Shown here piece by piece: positions 35,462-45,974 of a stretch of DNA of 64,000 bases. Made by a program: the position numbers and the translations under genes. The first letter of the stretch is position 1; every line of letters starts with the position of its first letter. The stretch covers positions 124,001 through 188,000 of the forward strand of contig MU623397.1 in assembly GCA_025201765.1 (NCBI GenBank), given 5' to 3'. The notes under the pieces are model-generated. The model had not been told where the DNA came from and ran no database searches. It saw only the letters and a program-made list of their open reading frames with translations. Source of the DNA: Daldinia sp. FL1419 (lineage: Eukaryota; Ascomycota; Sordariomycetes; Xylariales; Hypoxylaceae).

Positions 35462-36496
35462 ATGGGAGGGAATCCAAGACCACGAATTCTAGTCATCGGT
35501 GCTGGATCTATGGGGGTCCTCACAGGCTATCACCTTAGTCACGCCGGAGCCGACGTGACGTTTCTTGTTCGCCCGCATCGCGCAAAGGCGCTAGACCATC
35601 CCCAAATGCTCTATTGTTACGATGACAACAAATTGAAAGAGTATAGACACTATAATTACATCACCAACCCGTCACTACTGCTTGGATCGAATTATGACTA
35701 CATTGTTATCGCGCTTGACGGGGCTTCTCTGCGAAATGAGGCAGGACTGGACCTGGTGAAGACGATAGGCGATGCTGCAAGGGGGACGGATACGAAAATC
35801 ATCCTCGGGGCCATCTTTTTTGATATACGCGCTTGGTTCCTCCAGGCATCAGGACTAGCGGGCGAGCAAGTAACGAACGGGCATCTCGACATTCACGCCT
35901 TCTCCACAAAGGCTCTAACTCTACCGTTAGAGGCTTCAGCAGACCCGGAACTCCTCGCGAAGGCTGATTTTGCTTACACGGACAAGTTAGAAGATGGCTT
36001 TACCGTCGACGATAGTTCCCTGGCCGCAGCAAACGGGTTTGCGAAGATCTTCAACGCAAATGGGATTTCTCGCTGCGCTGTCAAGCCCGCGTTAGAATGT
36101 GCCGTCGCCATAAACCCCCTATTTCCCGTATTTGCAGCGTGCGAGCTTTTGGGTTGGCCTAAATTCAAGGACATTGGGGATAAGGAATTGTGGAGTCTTG
36201 TAGTTGCTTCGGTGAGAGAAATTCAGGAGTTGGACGTTCATGGGGAGCTAGGTAAGCAAGCGGCTAAGAGGACAACTGAGGCTGGGCTTGCTGCTTCGTT
36301 GGCAGCGTGGGAGAAGCATATGCTTCCGTTTGACTTGCAGGCGTTCAACCGCTTTCATCACGGCGAGAAACTAAAGGCTCAAGGCCGGGCGCATTTGCAG
36401 ACTTGTCTTTCCTATGGTGTAGCTGAAGGGAAGCCGATGCCGGCACTCAAAGACTTGTTACGACGCGTCCAAGAGCAAGGGGCGGTCACCGCCTGA
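35462..36496 (+). CDS. Ketopantoate reductase (ApbA/PanE)-like NADP-binding protein
   Basis: Single exon, 344 aa. The N-terminus carries the dinucleotide-binding motif ILVIGAGSMGVLTGYHLSHA (G13-x-G15-x-x-G18), followed by ADVTFLVRPHRAKAL and a strand YDYIVIALDG, which is the ketopantoate reductase N-terminal domain. The C-terminal helical half is present but diverged: it has ALECAVAINPLFPVFAACEL rather than the canonical Lys/Asn-rich active-site helix, so true pantothenate-pathway activity is uncertain. Many fungi carry several such paralogues of unknown substrate. It converges with the sugar transporter only 168 bp downstream. Confidence 0.8.
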   Translation: MGGNPRPRILVIGAGSMGVLTGYHLSHAGADVTFLVRPHRAKALDHPQMLYCYDDNKLKEYRHYNYITNPSLLLGSNYDYIVIALDGASLRNEAGLDLVKTIGDAARGTDTKIILGAIFFDIRAWFLQASGLAGEQVTNGHLDIHAFSTKALTLPLEASADPELLAKADFAYTDKLEDGFTVDDSSLAAANGFAKIFNANGISRCAVKPALECAVAINPLFPVFAACELLGWPKFKDIGDKELWSLVVASVREIQELDVHGELGKQAAKRTTEAGLAASLAAWEKHMLPFDLQAFNRFHHGEKLKAQGRAHLQTCLSYGVAEGKPMPALKDLLRRVQEQGAVTA

Positions 36497-36664
36497 TTAT
36501 GTTGTATATAAAAGTACCTATCTATATTATGTAGGCCATAAATATTTTGGTCCTGTTTAGTATTTTCATCTCATACTATTTATAGCTATTCAATATGGGA
36601 CTTCGATGCGCCTCATAGGAGGGTACCTGTTTGTAGATGAGTTCCTGGTAGACTCTGCGATCAG

Positions 36665-38436
36665 TTATGAGGCAAGGGATTTAATATCGTGCCCGAGTGG
36701 TTTCTCTGCTGGTACTGTAGGGCTAATAGGGGCTAAGAACTCCTTTATATGCCGTTGTCGCGCAGTGGCGTTGACGACCCCAAATACTACGTCCATTTGC
36801 TCAAGTGACTGGTCCTTGGTTTCCGGGAGTACTCTCGCGAAAAGAGCGGCGGCAATATTACACGCTGCGAAGATCTAAACTGTTAAATACAATTCGTAAG
36901 TATAGGAGTAAATAGCTTACCATCCACGTCTTCCACCCGATCCGAAGTAAAGCAATTGGCGCAATTTTAGACACGACGAAGTTCCAAAGCCATATATTCG
37001 CCGCTCCGATCGCCATACCATAGTCCCTAACCCGCAGTGGGAATATCTCACCGATATATACCCATTGCAGGGGCCCCCACGAGAGGGAATATGCAACAAC
37101 ATATAGATATATCAGCGCCATCATCCCTTGCGCAGACGGTGACCCGGCCCCGTTGTTAGAAGCCACTGGGGGATGCGTAGCCAGGATAGCCCCCAGCGCG
37201 AAAAGGAGCACTCCCATCAAGAAGCCGCCTCCTAACAGGAGGTCCCTTCGACGAAAGAAATGAACGCCACCGACAACGAATACGAGTGTCGAAACGAATT
37301 TAATACAAGTGAAGATTCCTGACACCATGAGTGCCGAGTCTTGACTTGTGTATCCTATTTGTGCGAATACTATGGGCGCATAATATAGGATAGCGTTATG
37401 TCCGCACCACATGGCAAAGATACCAACAGCCAGAGACCATAACAAACGTATGAAGTTTTTCCGTTCAAATATCTCGCGAATCGTACGGCCCCTAGCGATA
37501 GCTACCTCTTCTTGAATCTGAGCGCGGATTTCGGCCATCTCCTCAATGATTTCGGTCGAATCTGCGGCTGCCGATCGCAGATGACAGAGATTCCGCACGG
37601 CCTCATCGTAGCGAGCTTGCTTTGCAAGCCAACGAGGGGATTCGGGCAAGAAGAAGGATGACATCGACACGACAGATGCGAGGATAATCTGGAGTGAAAG
37701 AGGAGTGCGCCATTGTATGGATGTAGGTGGCATGTGCAAGCTACAACCATATGTTGTCCAGTATGCTGATTCGCAGGCTTTAGTCGGGAATTTGCAAATA
37801 GGATATAGGAGATACGTCTTCGAGAGGAAACAGGAGGAAAGGGGCAAGCTCTAGAAATCGAATTACTAACCGAGCATTCCCCCACTCACGAGAAACATCT
37901 CAAATAGCGACATCTGAAAGCATAGGTACTTAACTCGCGTCTTAATCCCACGTCGTGATAATTTCTGCACTTACCATTACGCCACGGAGGTCTTTCGGCG
38001 CACACTCCGCAACAAACACGGGGGCGACATTCGATATTATTCCAACACCGAGGCCTGCAACTACGCGTCCACCATAGATGGTACCCAAAGTTGGTCCAGA
38101 GGCCGCAACCTGGAGTATTCCACCCAGTAAGAATAAGAAGCCGGCAATGGCTAATAGAAACCTGCGACCGACAAACTTGGCAATAAGGGGCGGAAGCAAG
38201 GCCCCAAAGAATGCACCAGCATTAAGAAGCGCAACGACGTTCGACGAGGCGTTGGCATATTCAGTTGCTGATGTGACCAAGTTGAATTCTTCCTTGAAAC
38301 TTCGTAGCGCCACCACCCCGCCAGCTATGCCCGTATCGAAGCCGAATAAGACCGAACCGGCATTGACGGCTGCCGACACCGCAAACGCGGCCCTATGCTT
38401 CTTGAGTGCCCGTAATAGGGACATATCGTAAGACAT
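36665..38436 (-). CDS. MFS sugar transporter (12 TM)
   Basis: Exons are 37975-38436, 37871-37913 (a 43-nt exon), 36921-37765 and 36665-36874, giving 519 aa, standard for the family. Motifs in order: GFDTGIAGGVVAL in TM1, the loop FVGRRFLLAIAGFLF (G-R-R), GRVVAGLGVGIISNVAPVFV, AECAPKDLRG, PESPRWLAKQARYDEA before the central loop, LSWGPLQWVYIGEIFPLRVR in TM10-11, and PETKDQSLEQMD after TM12. This is the sugar porter subfamily, a proton-coupled or facilitative carrier of hexoses or quinate-like compounds in the plasma membrane; the substrate is not predictable. The 43-nt exon encodes MSLFEMFLVSGGML and keeps the TM4 reading. The 105-nt intron after it (37766-37870) is the least certain. It converges with the ketopantoate-reductase-like gene. 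Confidence 0.92.
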
Positions 38437-38840
38437 TTCTCTTGTGGCTATCCGGAAGGGATTCCCGACGACAGATGTGCTGGGGCGGGGCGAAAAAATT
38501 GACTGGAACCGAAGCTGACTGAAGGATGAATCATTGCTCGCTGCGGCGTTCTTGGTCTCATTCGTGGCGTAATCAAACTGTTTTACGGGGGTAGTGGTAG
38601 CTTTATAAGCGATGTCACCTTCAAATGTACTTGTGCGTGCTTACTTTTGTCGAAATCAAGTACACCAAGATGTGAAAAAATATCGAGGAGTTTCTCTTTT
38701 CTATTGTCTTATCTATTTTTGGCGGAGAAGTGTTTAGATGTTAGGCGTGACCGACGTGGTTTAAATATTTACATGGGGAGGCGAACGGTAGATATTTACA
38801 TCAAAATCCTTGTCTACAATCTGTAAACGATGCCGTCGAA

Positions 38841-40616
38841 TTATAGGAAATTGATTCCAACGCCGACTTGTAACCCTTTTCGGCTTTCTTCTCCCCGCCT
38901 TATCACCAACGGTAAACTGAAATTCAGCTCAAATCTCGCAACCGGATGTGCGTATACGAGACCTACGCCGGCTGCGATACTAGGGAGTCCCGTACCGAGA
39001 TCCTTGGTCGCGGAAAGCATAGCGTCAAACACTGTACCGGCATCTAAGCGCTGATCGGCTGGCCTATCGCTATCCCTGGATTTGTTCTTCATCGCTACTA
39101 GCCTGCCGCCGTTGGCAAAAAGTTGAAGTCGGAATGGCGATTCAGGCCCTGCTCGTGGGAGGGGGACAAGCATATTTACGCTTCCTGCAGCGAAGATATC
39201 CCCGCCTAGAGCGTCATTGCCGTCTCTGGGGCCGAGACCGCCCAGCGAGAAACCGCGCACATCTGTCGGCCCTCCGAGGGTGAATCGGTCGTTAATCCGA
39301 CTAGGCGACGCGCCACCGAAACCGAAGTTTAAAGGAAGAGGGTAAAGCAGGCCCGCTCGGAAACCACCGCCGATGGATACGCCAGAAGATCCCCGAATCC
39401 CGGGTATAGGTACGGGTACCGCGCCGGCAACCTCCAACTCGCTCTTGGAGAAACCAACATCCCCACCCAAGGATCCCCACCCGGCAAGCTCCGTGGCCGT
39501 CTTGATGAGGTATCCGCTTTGCGGTAACATGGGGTTATCTCTCCGTTCTCGCTGAAATAGGTAAGATATAGCGCTTTTGGTAGAGTCTCCCGCGTCGCCT
39601 CGAACGGTAGGACTTGCTTCTGCCGCGAGGCCCGTCAATTGCCTCCAAGCGCCGGAGTAACCAAACTGATGCCTGTCTCCATTGTCCTTGAGCCAGTGGA
39701 GCTTGATACCTCCGCCCTTTAGAACTTCTTCGTGACCCGCCCACGGTTTTTGTGTACTGCTAGCGAGACCCTCGACGCTTAGGCGTAAATTGGGATTGCT
39801 TTGTATCGGAGTAGCGAATTCGGCACTATACGCCGAACGTGTCCTCGTACCGGCAGAAGCGTTTAACGAAAGGGATTCGGCACCTCCAAATATGTTCCTC
39901 CATAGCATAGACCCGTACGCCGAACCTTCTGTATTACCTAGGTCCGTGCCGGTCTTGAGGAGAAGTCGAGACTTTTCGCGCACCCGAAGGGAAATGTCTA
40001 GGTCTGTCGGAGTGGAAGAAGGGTCAAGATGGGGCGGTCGAGACAAGTGGAAGATAATGTTGGGGTGGAAAATATCTATAGAAGACATTAGATCGAGTTT
40101 CTAGTGAAATAGAGAGGAATAGAGGGTATCTCAACACCGTACCAAACTTCTGTAACTTCTCAACTGCTCCGCCCACCTGATCTAGCATATCGGCAAGTGT
40201 ATAATCGGCATTGCGACTGTCGCTCAAAAGAGGCTGGAGGATAGGGCCGAGGAAAGATTCGCGTGTATGTCTGGCGCCGTGGACCTCGATGGAAGAAAGT
40301 GTGACGGGAAGCGTTTGATTTTGTAACAGCTACACGGGAAGGATGCAAATATTAGAAACAGCCTTGACATTTGGGCGAAAAACAGCCGAACACGATAGGA
40401 CGTACCAACTCTATTGCCCTACGCTCGGACTGCGCATCGTGAGCCTGTGCTCGTTCTGCAGCCGCTTTCTGTTCGATCGACGCGGTTTCCGACTTTAGAA
40501 GACCCTCAAAAACCTGTCGTTATGATTTGTATTAGTCGTTATTACGATTATATCATAAAAGATAGTAGGGCGGATGAATATCTCACATCATTATCTCCAG
40601 GGCCGTTGCGAGCCAT
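38841..40616 (-). CDS. SAM50: SAM50/Tob55, mitochondrial outer-membrane beta-barrel assembly protein
   Basis: Four exons: 40587-40616 (10 codons), 40406-40513, 40143-40329 and 38841-40075, giving 519 aa, the usual size for fungal Sam50. Residues 20-45 form a charged Ala/Glu/Arg helix (IEQKAAAERAQAHDAQSER). A single POTRA domain follows (LLQNQTLPVTLSSIEVHGAR to AVEKLQKFDIFHPN). The rest is a 16-strand Omp85 barrel, with GGPTDVRGFSLGGLGPRDGN containing the conserved RGF loop, and FELNFSLPLVIR plus GVGINFL at the C-terminal last strand. Sam50 is the core of the SAM complex and inserts beta-barrel proteins into the mitochondrial outer membrane. All junctions keep frame; the tiny first exon is inferred from MARNGPGDND followed by a GTGAGA donor. 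Confidence 0.92.
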
Positions 40617-41469
40617 TTCAAACTAGCCGAATAGCTGAACCCACCCGTCTAATATCACTGATATTACAATACAAACAATCTATATAGCTTCGTCATGCGA
40701 TTTTGAGAAATAGCCCGGGTTGAGAGTAATTGGGTCGGTAACCAAATCGCACTACCAAAAGCTGGAGCTCGGTCTGACCCGGAAAAAGACCCACACAAGA
40801 TTTAAGGAAGTTGACATGCGTCGGCTTTGTGGCAGATACCTTGACGGAGAGTGCTCAGGTGTGGCTGAAATCTTATATGTAGCAACCGCCCTCGGTTGCG
40901 ACTCGGCGTAGGTGTACATACTACATACTTAGGTACCCAGGCACCTAAATGTAGTATAGGTCACCTACATGCATGTGCCTTACCTAACTTTACCTAAGGT
41001 AAAGTGACGCAATGGTTCAGTTAAGCAGTGCAGGAAGCTAACCCTATTCAAGACTTATTCCAAGACTTTCTTTATCAGCACAAGCAGTAATCACAATCTT
41101 ATCTACTAGGATGGAGTACGTACCTAGGTACCTACCTACCTAGGTACCTATGCAACGCCTGGACCCCATTGACCTCTTCCACTCTTCAAAAAGCAAACAG
41201 GGGCTTTTCTGTCATCAGCCTCAATCCTACTACTACTTCTTTAACTGCAACCCCTTCTTTTCTTTTCACCAATCCAGCGATTACGCCTAATAAAGATTTC
41301 GATTTAACATATCTATTAATACTTATTCAACTCTAGTCTCTTTTGAATTCCCCATAGAACTCGGTTTTGATCCTATACGTCATTTTGTATCGGCTGCAAA
41401 GCGACTTGCCGCCATCGTGACACCTTTCCTTTCTAAGAGATACCCTTTATCAGGACACTCGACCCAATC
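40617..41469. other. Divergent promoter region between SAM50 and the UBC6-like gene
   Basis: An 853-bp space upstream of both genes, so it probably holds both promoters. It contains a dense TACCTAGGTA-type palindrome cluster at 41117-41150. No other gene seen. Confidence 0.6.
41117..41150. repeat. Cluster of overlapping CCTAGG/GGTACC palindromes
   Basis: A 34-nt stretch built almost entirely from TACCTAGGTA and GGTACC units that can pair in several registers, about 320 bp upstream of the UBC6-like start. It is the densest example of the motif family in the window. Confidence 0.75.
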
Positions 41470-42384
41470 ATGGCCAGCAAGCAAGCGAGCAAGCGCGTAT
41501 GTATCCGCAATTCCTTCCATATTTCCTTATAAAATATTATCTAACATGAACGTTTCTATCGTAGTTGGCCCGTGAATATAAGAGCATATCCGAAAACCCT
41601 CCGCCGTATATCAGCGCCCATCCGTCGGAGTCTAATATTCTCGAGTACGTCCCCAAGTAACATCTCGCAACTTCGGTCGCTTGCTAACATGACAAGATGG
41701 CACTACATCATAACAGGTCCGGAGGACACGCCGTATTATAACGGCCAATATTGGGGCACCTTAATCTTCCCGCCTAACTACCCCTTTGCGCCACCAGCCA
41801 TCCGAATGCACACGCCATCCGGCCGTTTCCAACCATCCACGCGGCTCTGCCTTTCCATTTCAGATTTCCACCCGCGATCTTTCAACCCGGCGTGGGAAGT
41901 CTCGACAATCCTTATCGGGCTACTGTCCTTTATGACTTCGGAGGAGATGACGACTGGTTCCGTATCAGCCACCGCGCATGAACGACGAGTATTTGCGGCC
42001 AGGTCGAGGTGGTGGAACTCGACTGGTGGTGGCTCACACGCTAAGAACCCAGCACTGAAGGGAAATGTGAAGGCCGGAGATGGCGGCGCAAAGTTTAGAG
42101 CAGAATGGCCCGAATTAGACAAGGAGAACTGGCGATGGATAACGGAGAATAACATCGACGTAGCCACGGGAGCTAGGAACGGCGGCGCGTCGTGTGGACC
42201 ACAACTAGGAATTGCTGGCGGTAGTGGTGGCCAGGCCCAAGCCGTCGTCGACGCGGTCGTACAGCGACGGGACGCCGGCACGAGCTGGCTCGGACGTAAC
42301 AAGCTATTAGTATTCGGGGGTGTCATATTTGTCTACGTGTTGATTGCCCGTATCCTCGGGGAAGGGGAAGGGGGCACGTCATAA
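41470..42384 (+). CDS. UBC6: Tail-anchored ubiquitin-conjugating enzyme E2, Ubc6/UBE2J type
   Basis: Three exons: 41470-41496 (9 codons), 41565-41644 and 41697-42384, giving 264 aa. The UBC fold is evident: LAREYKSISENPPPYISAHP, WHYIITGPEDTPYYNGQYWG, FPPNYPFAPPAIRMHTPSGR, and the catalytic block FQPSTRLCLSISDFHP with active Cys87. As in other Ubc6 proteins the HPN motif is absent and TPSGRF stands in its place. WEVSTILIGLLSFMTSEE follows. A hydrophobic C-terminal anchor (KLLVFGGVIFVYVLIARIL) ends 7 residues before the stop. Ubc6 acts on the cytosolic face of the ER in ER-associated degradation. The first two introns are short (68 and 52 nt), and the spliced N-terminus MASKQASKRLAREYK matches the family. 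Confidence 0.95.
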
Positions 42385-43724
42385 TCTATGACGATTGACA
42401 GAACGTAAGCAGTGTTACTCTCGACGGTTTTGAGCTTTCGGTTGCCGTGCAGGGCTTTCCTAAATGCTTTGTTAAAGCCACTAATTCTCACCTGCAGTTT
42501 TTTCTTTGCTCGAGGCTGCTATGCGGATTAGGTTCAAGGCGGTACAGACTGATTTCAACAGAATATGGGCGGAGTCTCGTCAGAGTTGACTTAGGAGTGA
42601 ACACGCAGAGCAAGATGTGTTTAATCCTTGTAGTAATGTCTCGTATACCTTGGTGTATCATAGATGCTTAATAGCGACGTCACATTTTGGGATGAATCAA
42701 AGAATAAACCTTTCAAAGACGACATTTCCTCCTTTTTCGATGATCCGATTGATGATTTACAACTGGACATGTCATTATTATCAGCTTGCGAGGTCCTGTA
42801 TCCCGATATAATTGACGCAGTGTTCTATGGTTGCTACGGTATCAACGCCTACTAATGTAGATGGCTGCGCTTACACTCGACCACAAAATAGGGGCACAAC
42901 ACAACTGGATATACCTTAGTACTAGGTTAGCACGTATCATCCTTGACGGCCGGCGGTAAACCTTGAGGGAGTGTGGATGTACGGCAGTACATATCGTTAT
43001 TGCCTTATGGTAAGATAGAGGCAGGTACCTACGTGGGTAAATCATGCACGTATTCCTTCCTCCTTCCTTCCTTCCCTTCTGCCTGCCCTATTTTTTATGT
43101 CTACTAGCGCCAACTTACTTACGTGTAACCAACCTACCTGGATGCGCTTTCCTGCTATCACAGATAAATGTAGGCAAGTACGTAGACACCGCCCGCTTAG
43201 GAATTCGACATGTAAACAAAACTTCTCGGATTCATATCACGAGAACCAACAACTACGTGAAACTCATCTTCAACCGTCCTGACTTGTCAGCTACTGATTC
43301 GTTTAGAATATCGTGCGCCTGGGATAATAGTAAGTTCTGTTTATTATTCATCCTTCCGAAATCCCAGTCCATAATGCGTCAACCGTCGTCCTCGAGCCAC
43401 CACCTCTTCGTCTATTCCCTACTAATGGCGGGTAGTTTACCTTTCGATAAACTATTCACCCTCGTGCTTATCCGGGTCGAGTCCACGTATCGAAACCACC
43501 TAAGCAAGAGTACACCAAAATAGCTCTTATAGCCAAGACGCCTGTCTAATCCGTACAATTCCGTATTTGATATCATCTAGTCTATTACTAACGCTAGTTA
43601 TACAGACCAATCTCGCCGTACATTGGTTTGTTTGCTATAAACAGCCGCCGGCCTCGACTGCGAACTTTTACACCATTTAGTCGTGGATATACACAAACCG
43701 AAAATCTAGTAAATATTCGCCAAA
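42385..43724. other. Intergenic region
   Basis: Between two plus-strand genes. An ATG-initiated 63-codon acidic frame at 42664-42855 is the only open frame with mildly protein-like composition. The stretch at 43044-43110 is CT-rich. No family motif anywhere. Confidence 0.5.
42664..42855 (+). CDS. Possible small acidic protein, 63 aa
   Basis: ATG to TAA with an acidic, Asp/Phe-rich product (KDDISSFFDDPIDDLQLDM in the middle) and two Cys near the end. No motif, signal peptide or splice evidence. It may be a chance frame in the 3' region of the Ubc6-like gene. Confidence 0.15.
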   Translation: MLNSDVTFWDESKNKPFKDDISSFFDDPIDDLQLDMSLLSACEVLYPDIIDAVFYGCYGINAY

Positions 43725-45093
43725 ATGTCATCCATCGAAGACCGAGCGCCCGAAATTAGGGATGCCGATGGGCCATCAAGATGTGACGCCGACGTTGCGA
43801 ATAGCTCCAACGTCCCGGAAGTTGATGCTTCGTTGGGCGAATCTGACATAATCCCAACCATGGAAACCGCTGACGAGGATGAAGTCCTTGGTGACAGAGA
43901 TTCAGATGATGAGTCCAAGTCGCCTACCAAGTCTTCGCCCAGAGTAGATATAAAAACAGAAGAGCAGTCGAATCCCGAAGAATTGTGGATGATAGAACCC
44001 AGACCCTCGGCAGAAACAGTATCGATCATCTATTTTGATATTGACAGCGACCTCGATATTCCCTTATGGTCCGATAGTGGGCCAATCCTGTGCAAGGTCT
44101 CGTCGGCTCATCTGGCGCTCGCCTCTCCGGTATGGCGTGCCATGCTTTATGGCAATCGTACTATCAAGAAACTAGACACAGGTGCATGGGTGGTTCCCAT
44201 AGACGGTGACCCGTTTGCCTTGATGACCCTCTTCCGTGTCGTGCATTACGAATTCGACAGGGTGCCAGGTAAGATGTCCGTAGAAGAGCTTTATTGCATT
44301 GCGACCGTCCTCGACCGATATAAGTGCGCCCATCTAGTCTATCCTTGGGCAGAGACGTGGGTTCAGAGGCTTCCAACATACGACGAGTCAACTTTGGAGC
44401 TTTCTCGTTGCTCTCACAAAACCATATTCATCGCCTGGGTGTTGGGAGACGCCGCGCTGTTTCGCGATTCGGTTGAACAAACCGTTATTACTTCCGAGTT
44501 GGTAAATGGTCAGCTCGTGGATATTACCGGCAAACCATTCTCCGATCTGGAGAATATCCATAAAGACCTACTTCGTAAGTGGACCTTTACTATCCACCCT
44601 TCTATTGCTTATTGATTAACCTATGTGTTTAGAGTGGATCAGTTCTACGAGATTAGAGATAATTCGCCAGATACTGGGTGCCCTAAACGAACCTTTTAGG
44701 AGGTCTATATCGGACGTCAATTCTCTCGACACGCCCTTTTGCAAGCTAGGTTCGCAACGGAAAGAATGTGAGACCATGATGTTGGGTTCCGTGATCCCCC
44801 AGCTCATGGCTGCTAAACTGTTCCCGGTTCCCCAACCGCACGACTTTTCGGCCTGTATAAAATCCTTGGCACTCACAATCGATAGTTTTATATACGCGAG
44901 TTACGAAGGTAGGGACTGGATGCCTCATCTATCGCATACCGGCTGTAGCCTTGGGTACAGCGAAGCGGTTGAGAAAAGTCTGGCAAACATTCGAGTCCCA
45001 CTTGACCAAGCATTCATGGATGATTTCATATGGAGAGCTCGTATCTCCGGGGTCAAGAAGAGCCTACAGCACGACGTTAGTCAGGATGTTTAG
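43725..45093 (+). CDS. BTB/POZ-like domain protein
   Basis: Two exons, 43725-44574 and 44633-45093, with a 58-nt phase-1 intron (GTAAGT ... TTTAG), giving 436 aa. Residues 1-95 are acidic and Ser-rich, probably disordered. A BTB/POZ-like core begins near residue 105 with IPLWSDSGPILCKVSSAHLA and LASPVWRAMLYG, the A2/B-strand and helix region that fungal BTB proteins share. It continues through WVVPIDGDPFALMTLFRVVH and VEELYCIATVLDRYKC. The C-terminal half is helical with many Cys. Proteins of this kind are abundant lineage-expanded BTB members in filamentous fungi, with mostly unknown roles. The intronless reading would stop soon after 44574, and the spliced one restores a 152-residue tail. 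Confidence 0.82.
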
Positions 45094-45974
45094 CTGACAG
45101 TGAGAGATTTGGAAGTAAGGAATCAGATAGGTTTTACCTTAACGCCGTGGCTATAAGGGGTTTTAAGATTATTGTGTCGGGGATGAATGGCGCGCTTTGA
45201 TTTCGCTCATCGGTGCTCTCCTGCATTAATTTAGGTACTCATTAGGGCTGGTAGCCTTTCCATGCGGTATAGCTAGTCCCGATAAGGGATGCGACATAGG
45301 AGCTAGCTTTTCTATATAAAGTTGTTAATGTTTTCATACCAAGCTTTGAGGTGGAGCTCAATGACTTACCACTTGACTAATACAGAGGGAGTTTCCTCCA
45401 TGGATAATGGAGATGGAGATGGGTATTACTAGTACGTGTCTAATGTAAGGCACTCGCGGTACTAATTATGTGGCTAACATAGTTGTGCGGAAACTTATTG
45501 CCGGCGGTGAATGATTACCTAGGTAGGTAGCAAACTTTTCATCCTACCTGGCGCCCCGCCGAGTAAAACACCAAAAGATCATCGTGAACTTGAAAAATAC
45601 GATTACAGGGAACTTCATATGTTTTACGAAACGCGCGTATTTACTATTAATTTCTATTTTAAAACGTAAAACTTTAGTCTGAATGAACAAAAAATTTTTT
45701 ATAGCGTGACCCTTCATAGGGATTGGGTCAGGTTGGATTCTTACGGTAACGAGCGTATGCTAACTACGAGAGCAGTAACGAGAGCAATAATCAACTGGTC
45801 CGACCTCTCATCCCGGGGCATACACAGAACAATCAAAAGCTAGAGAAAGAGAGCCGCGTACTCGATTCTGGAGTACTCAATCTATGCCGTCAGGTAAATC
45901 AGGCTACCCCGGCGCGACATAGGGCTACATCATATGGATTTATATAAGCCCTTCGTTTCTCGGCGTGCGAGAAT
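45094..45974. other. Intergenic region between convergent genes
   Basis: 3' space of the BTB gene (+) and the ENA-type ATPase (-). It contains a palindrome at about 45514-45527 and one copy of a diverged repeat shared with 54.3 kb. No gene seen. Confidence 0.6.
45513..45610. repeat. Diverged dispersed repeat, copy 1
   Basis: This stretch is similar to 54343-54438 in the same orientation. Shared blocks are GATTACCTAGGTAGGTAGC versus GATTACCTAAGGTACGTAGC and an identical TAAAACACCAAAA, followed by similar ATCGTGAACTTGAAAAAT and ATCGTAACCTTAAAAAAT. The blocks lie 51 and 50 bp apart. Both copies are intergenic. Confidence 0.6.

Noticed and set aside
41572..41696. In-frame extension of the Ubc6-like exon back through the intron
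   Set aside because: This reading runs through the intron at 41645-41696 in a different frame from exon 2. The spliced N-terminus matches the E2 family, and the unspliced one does not.
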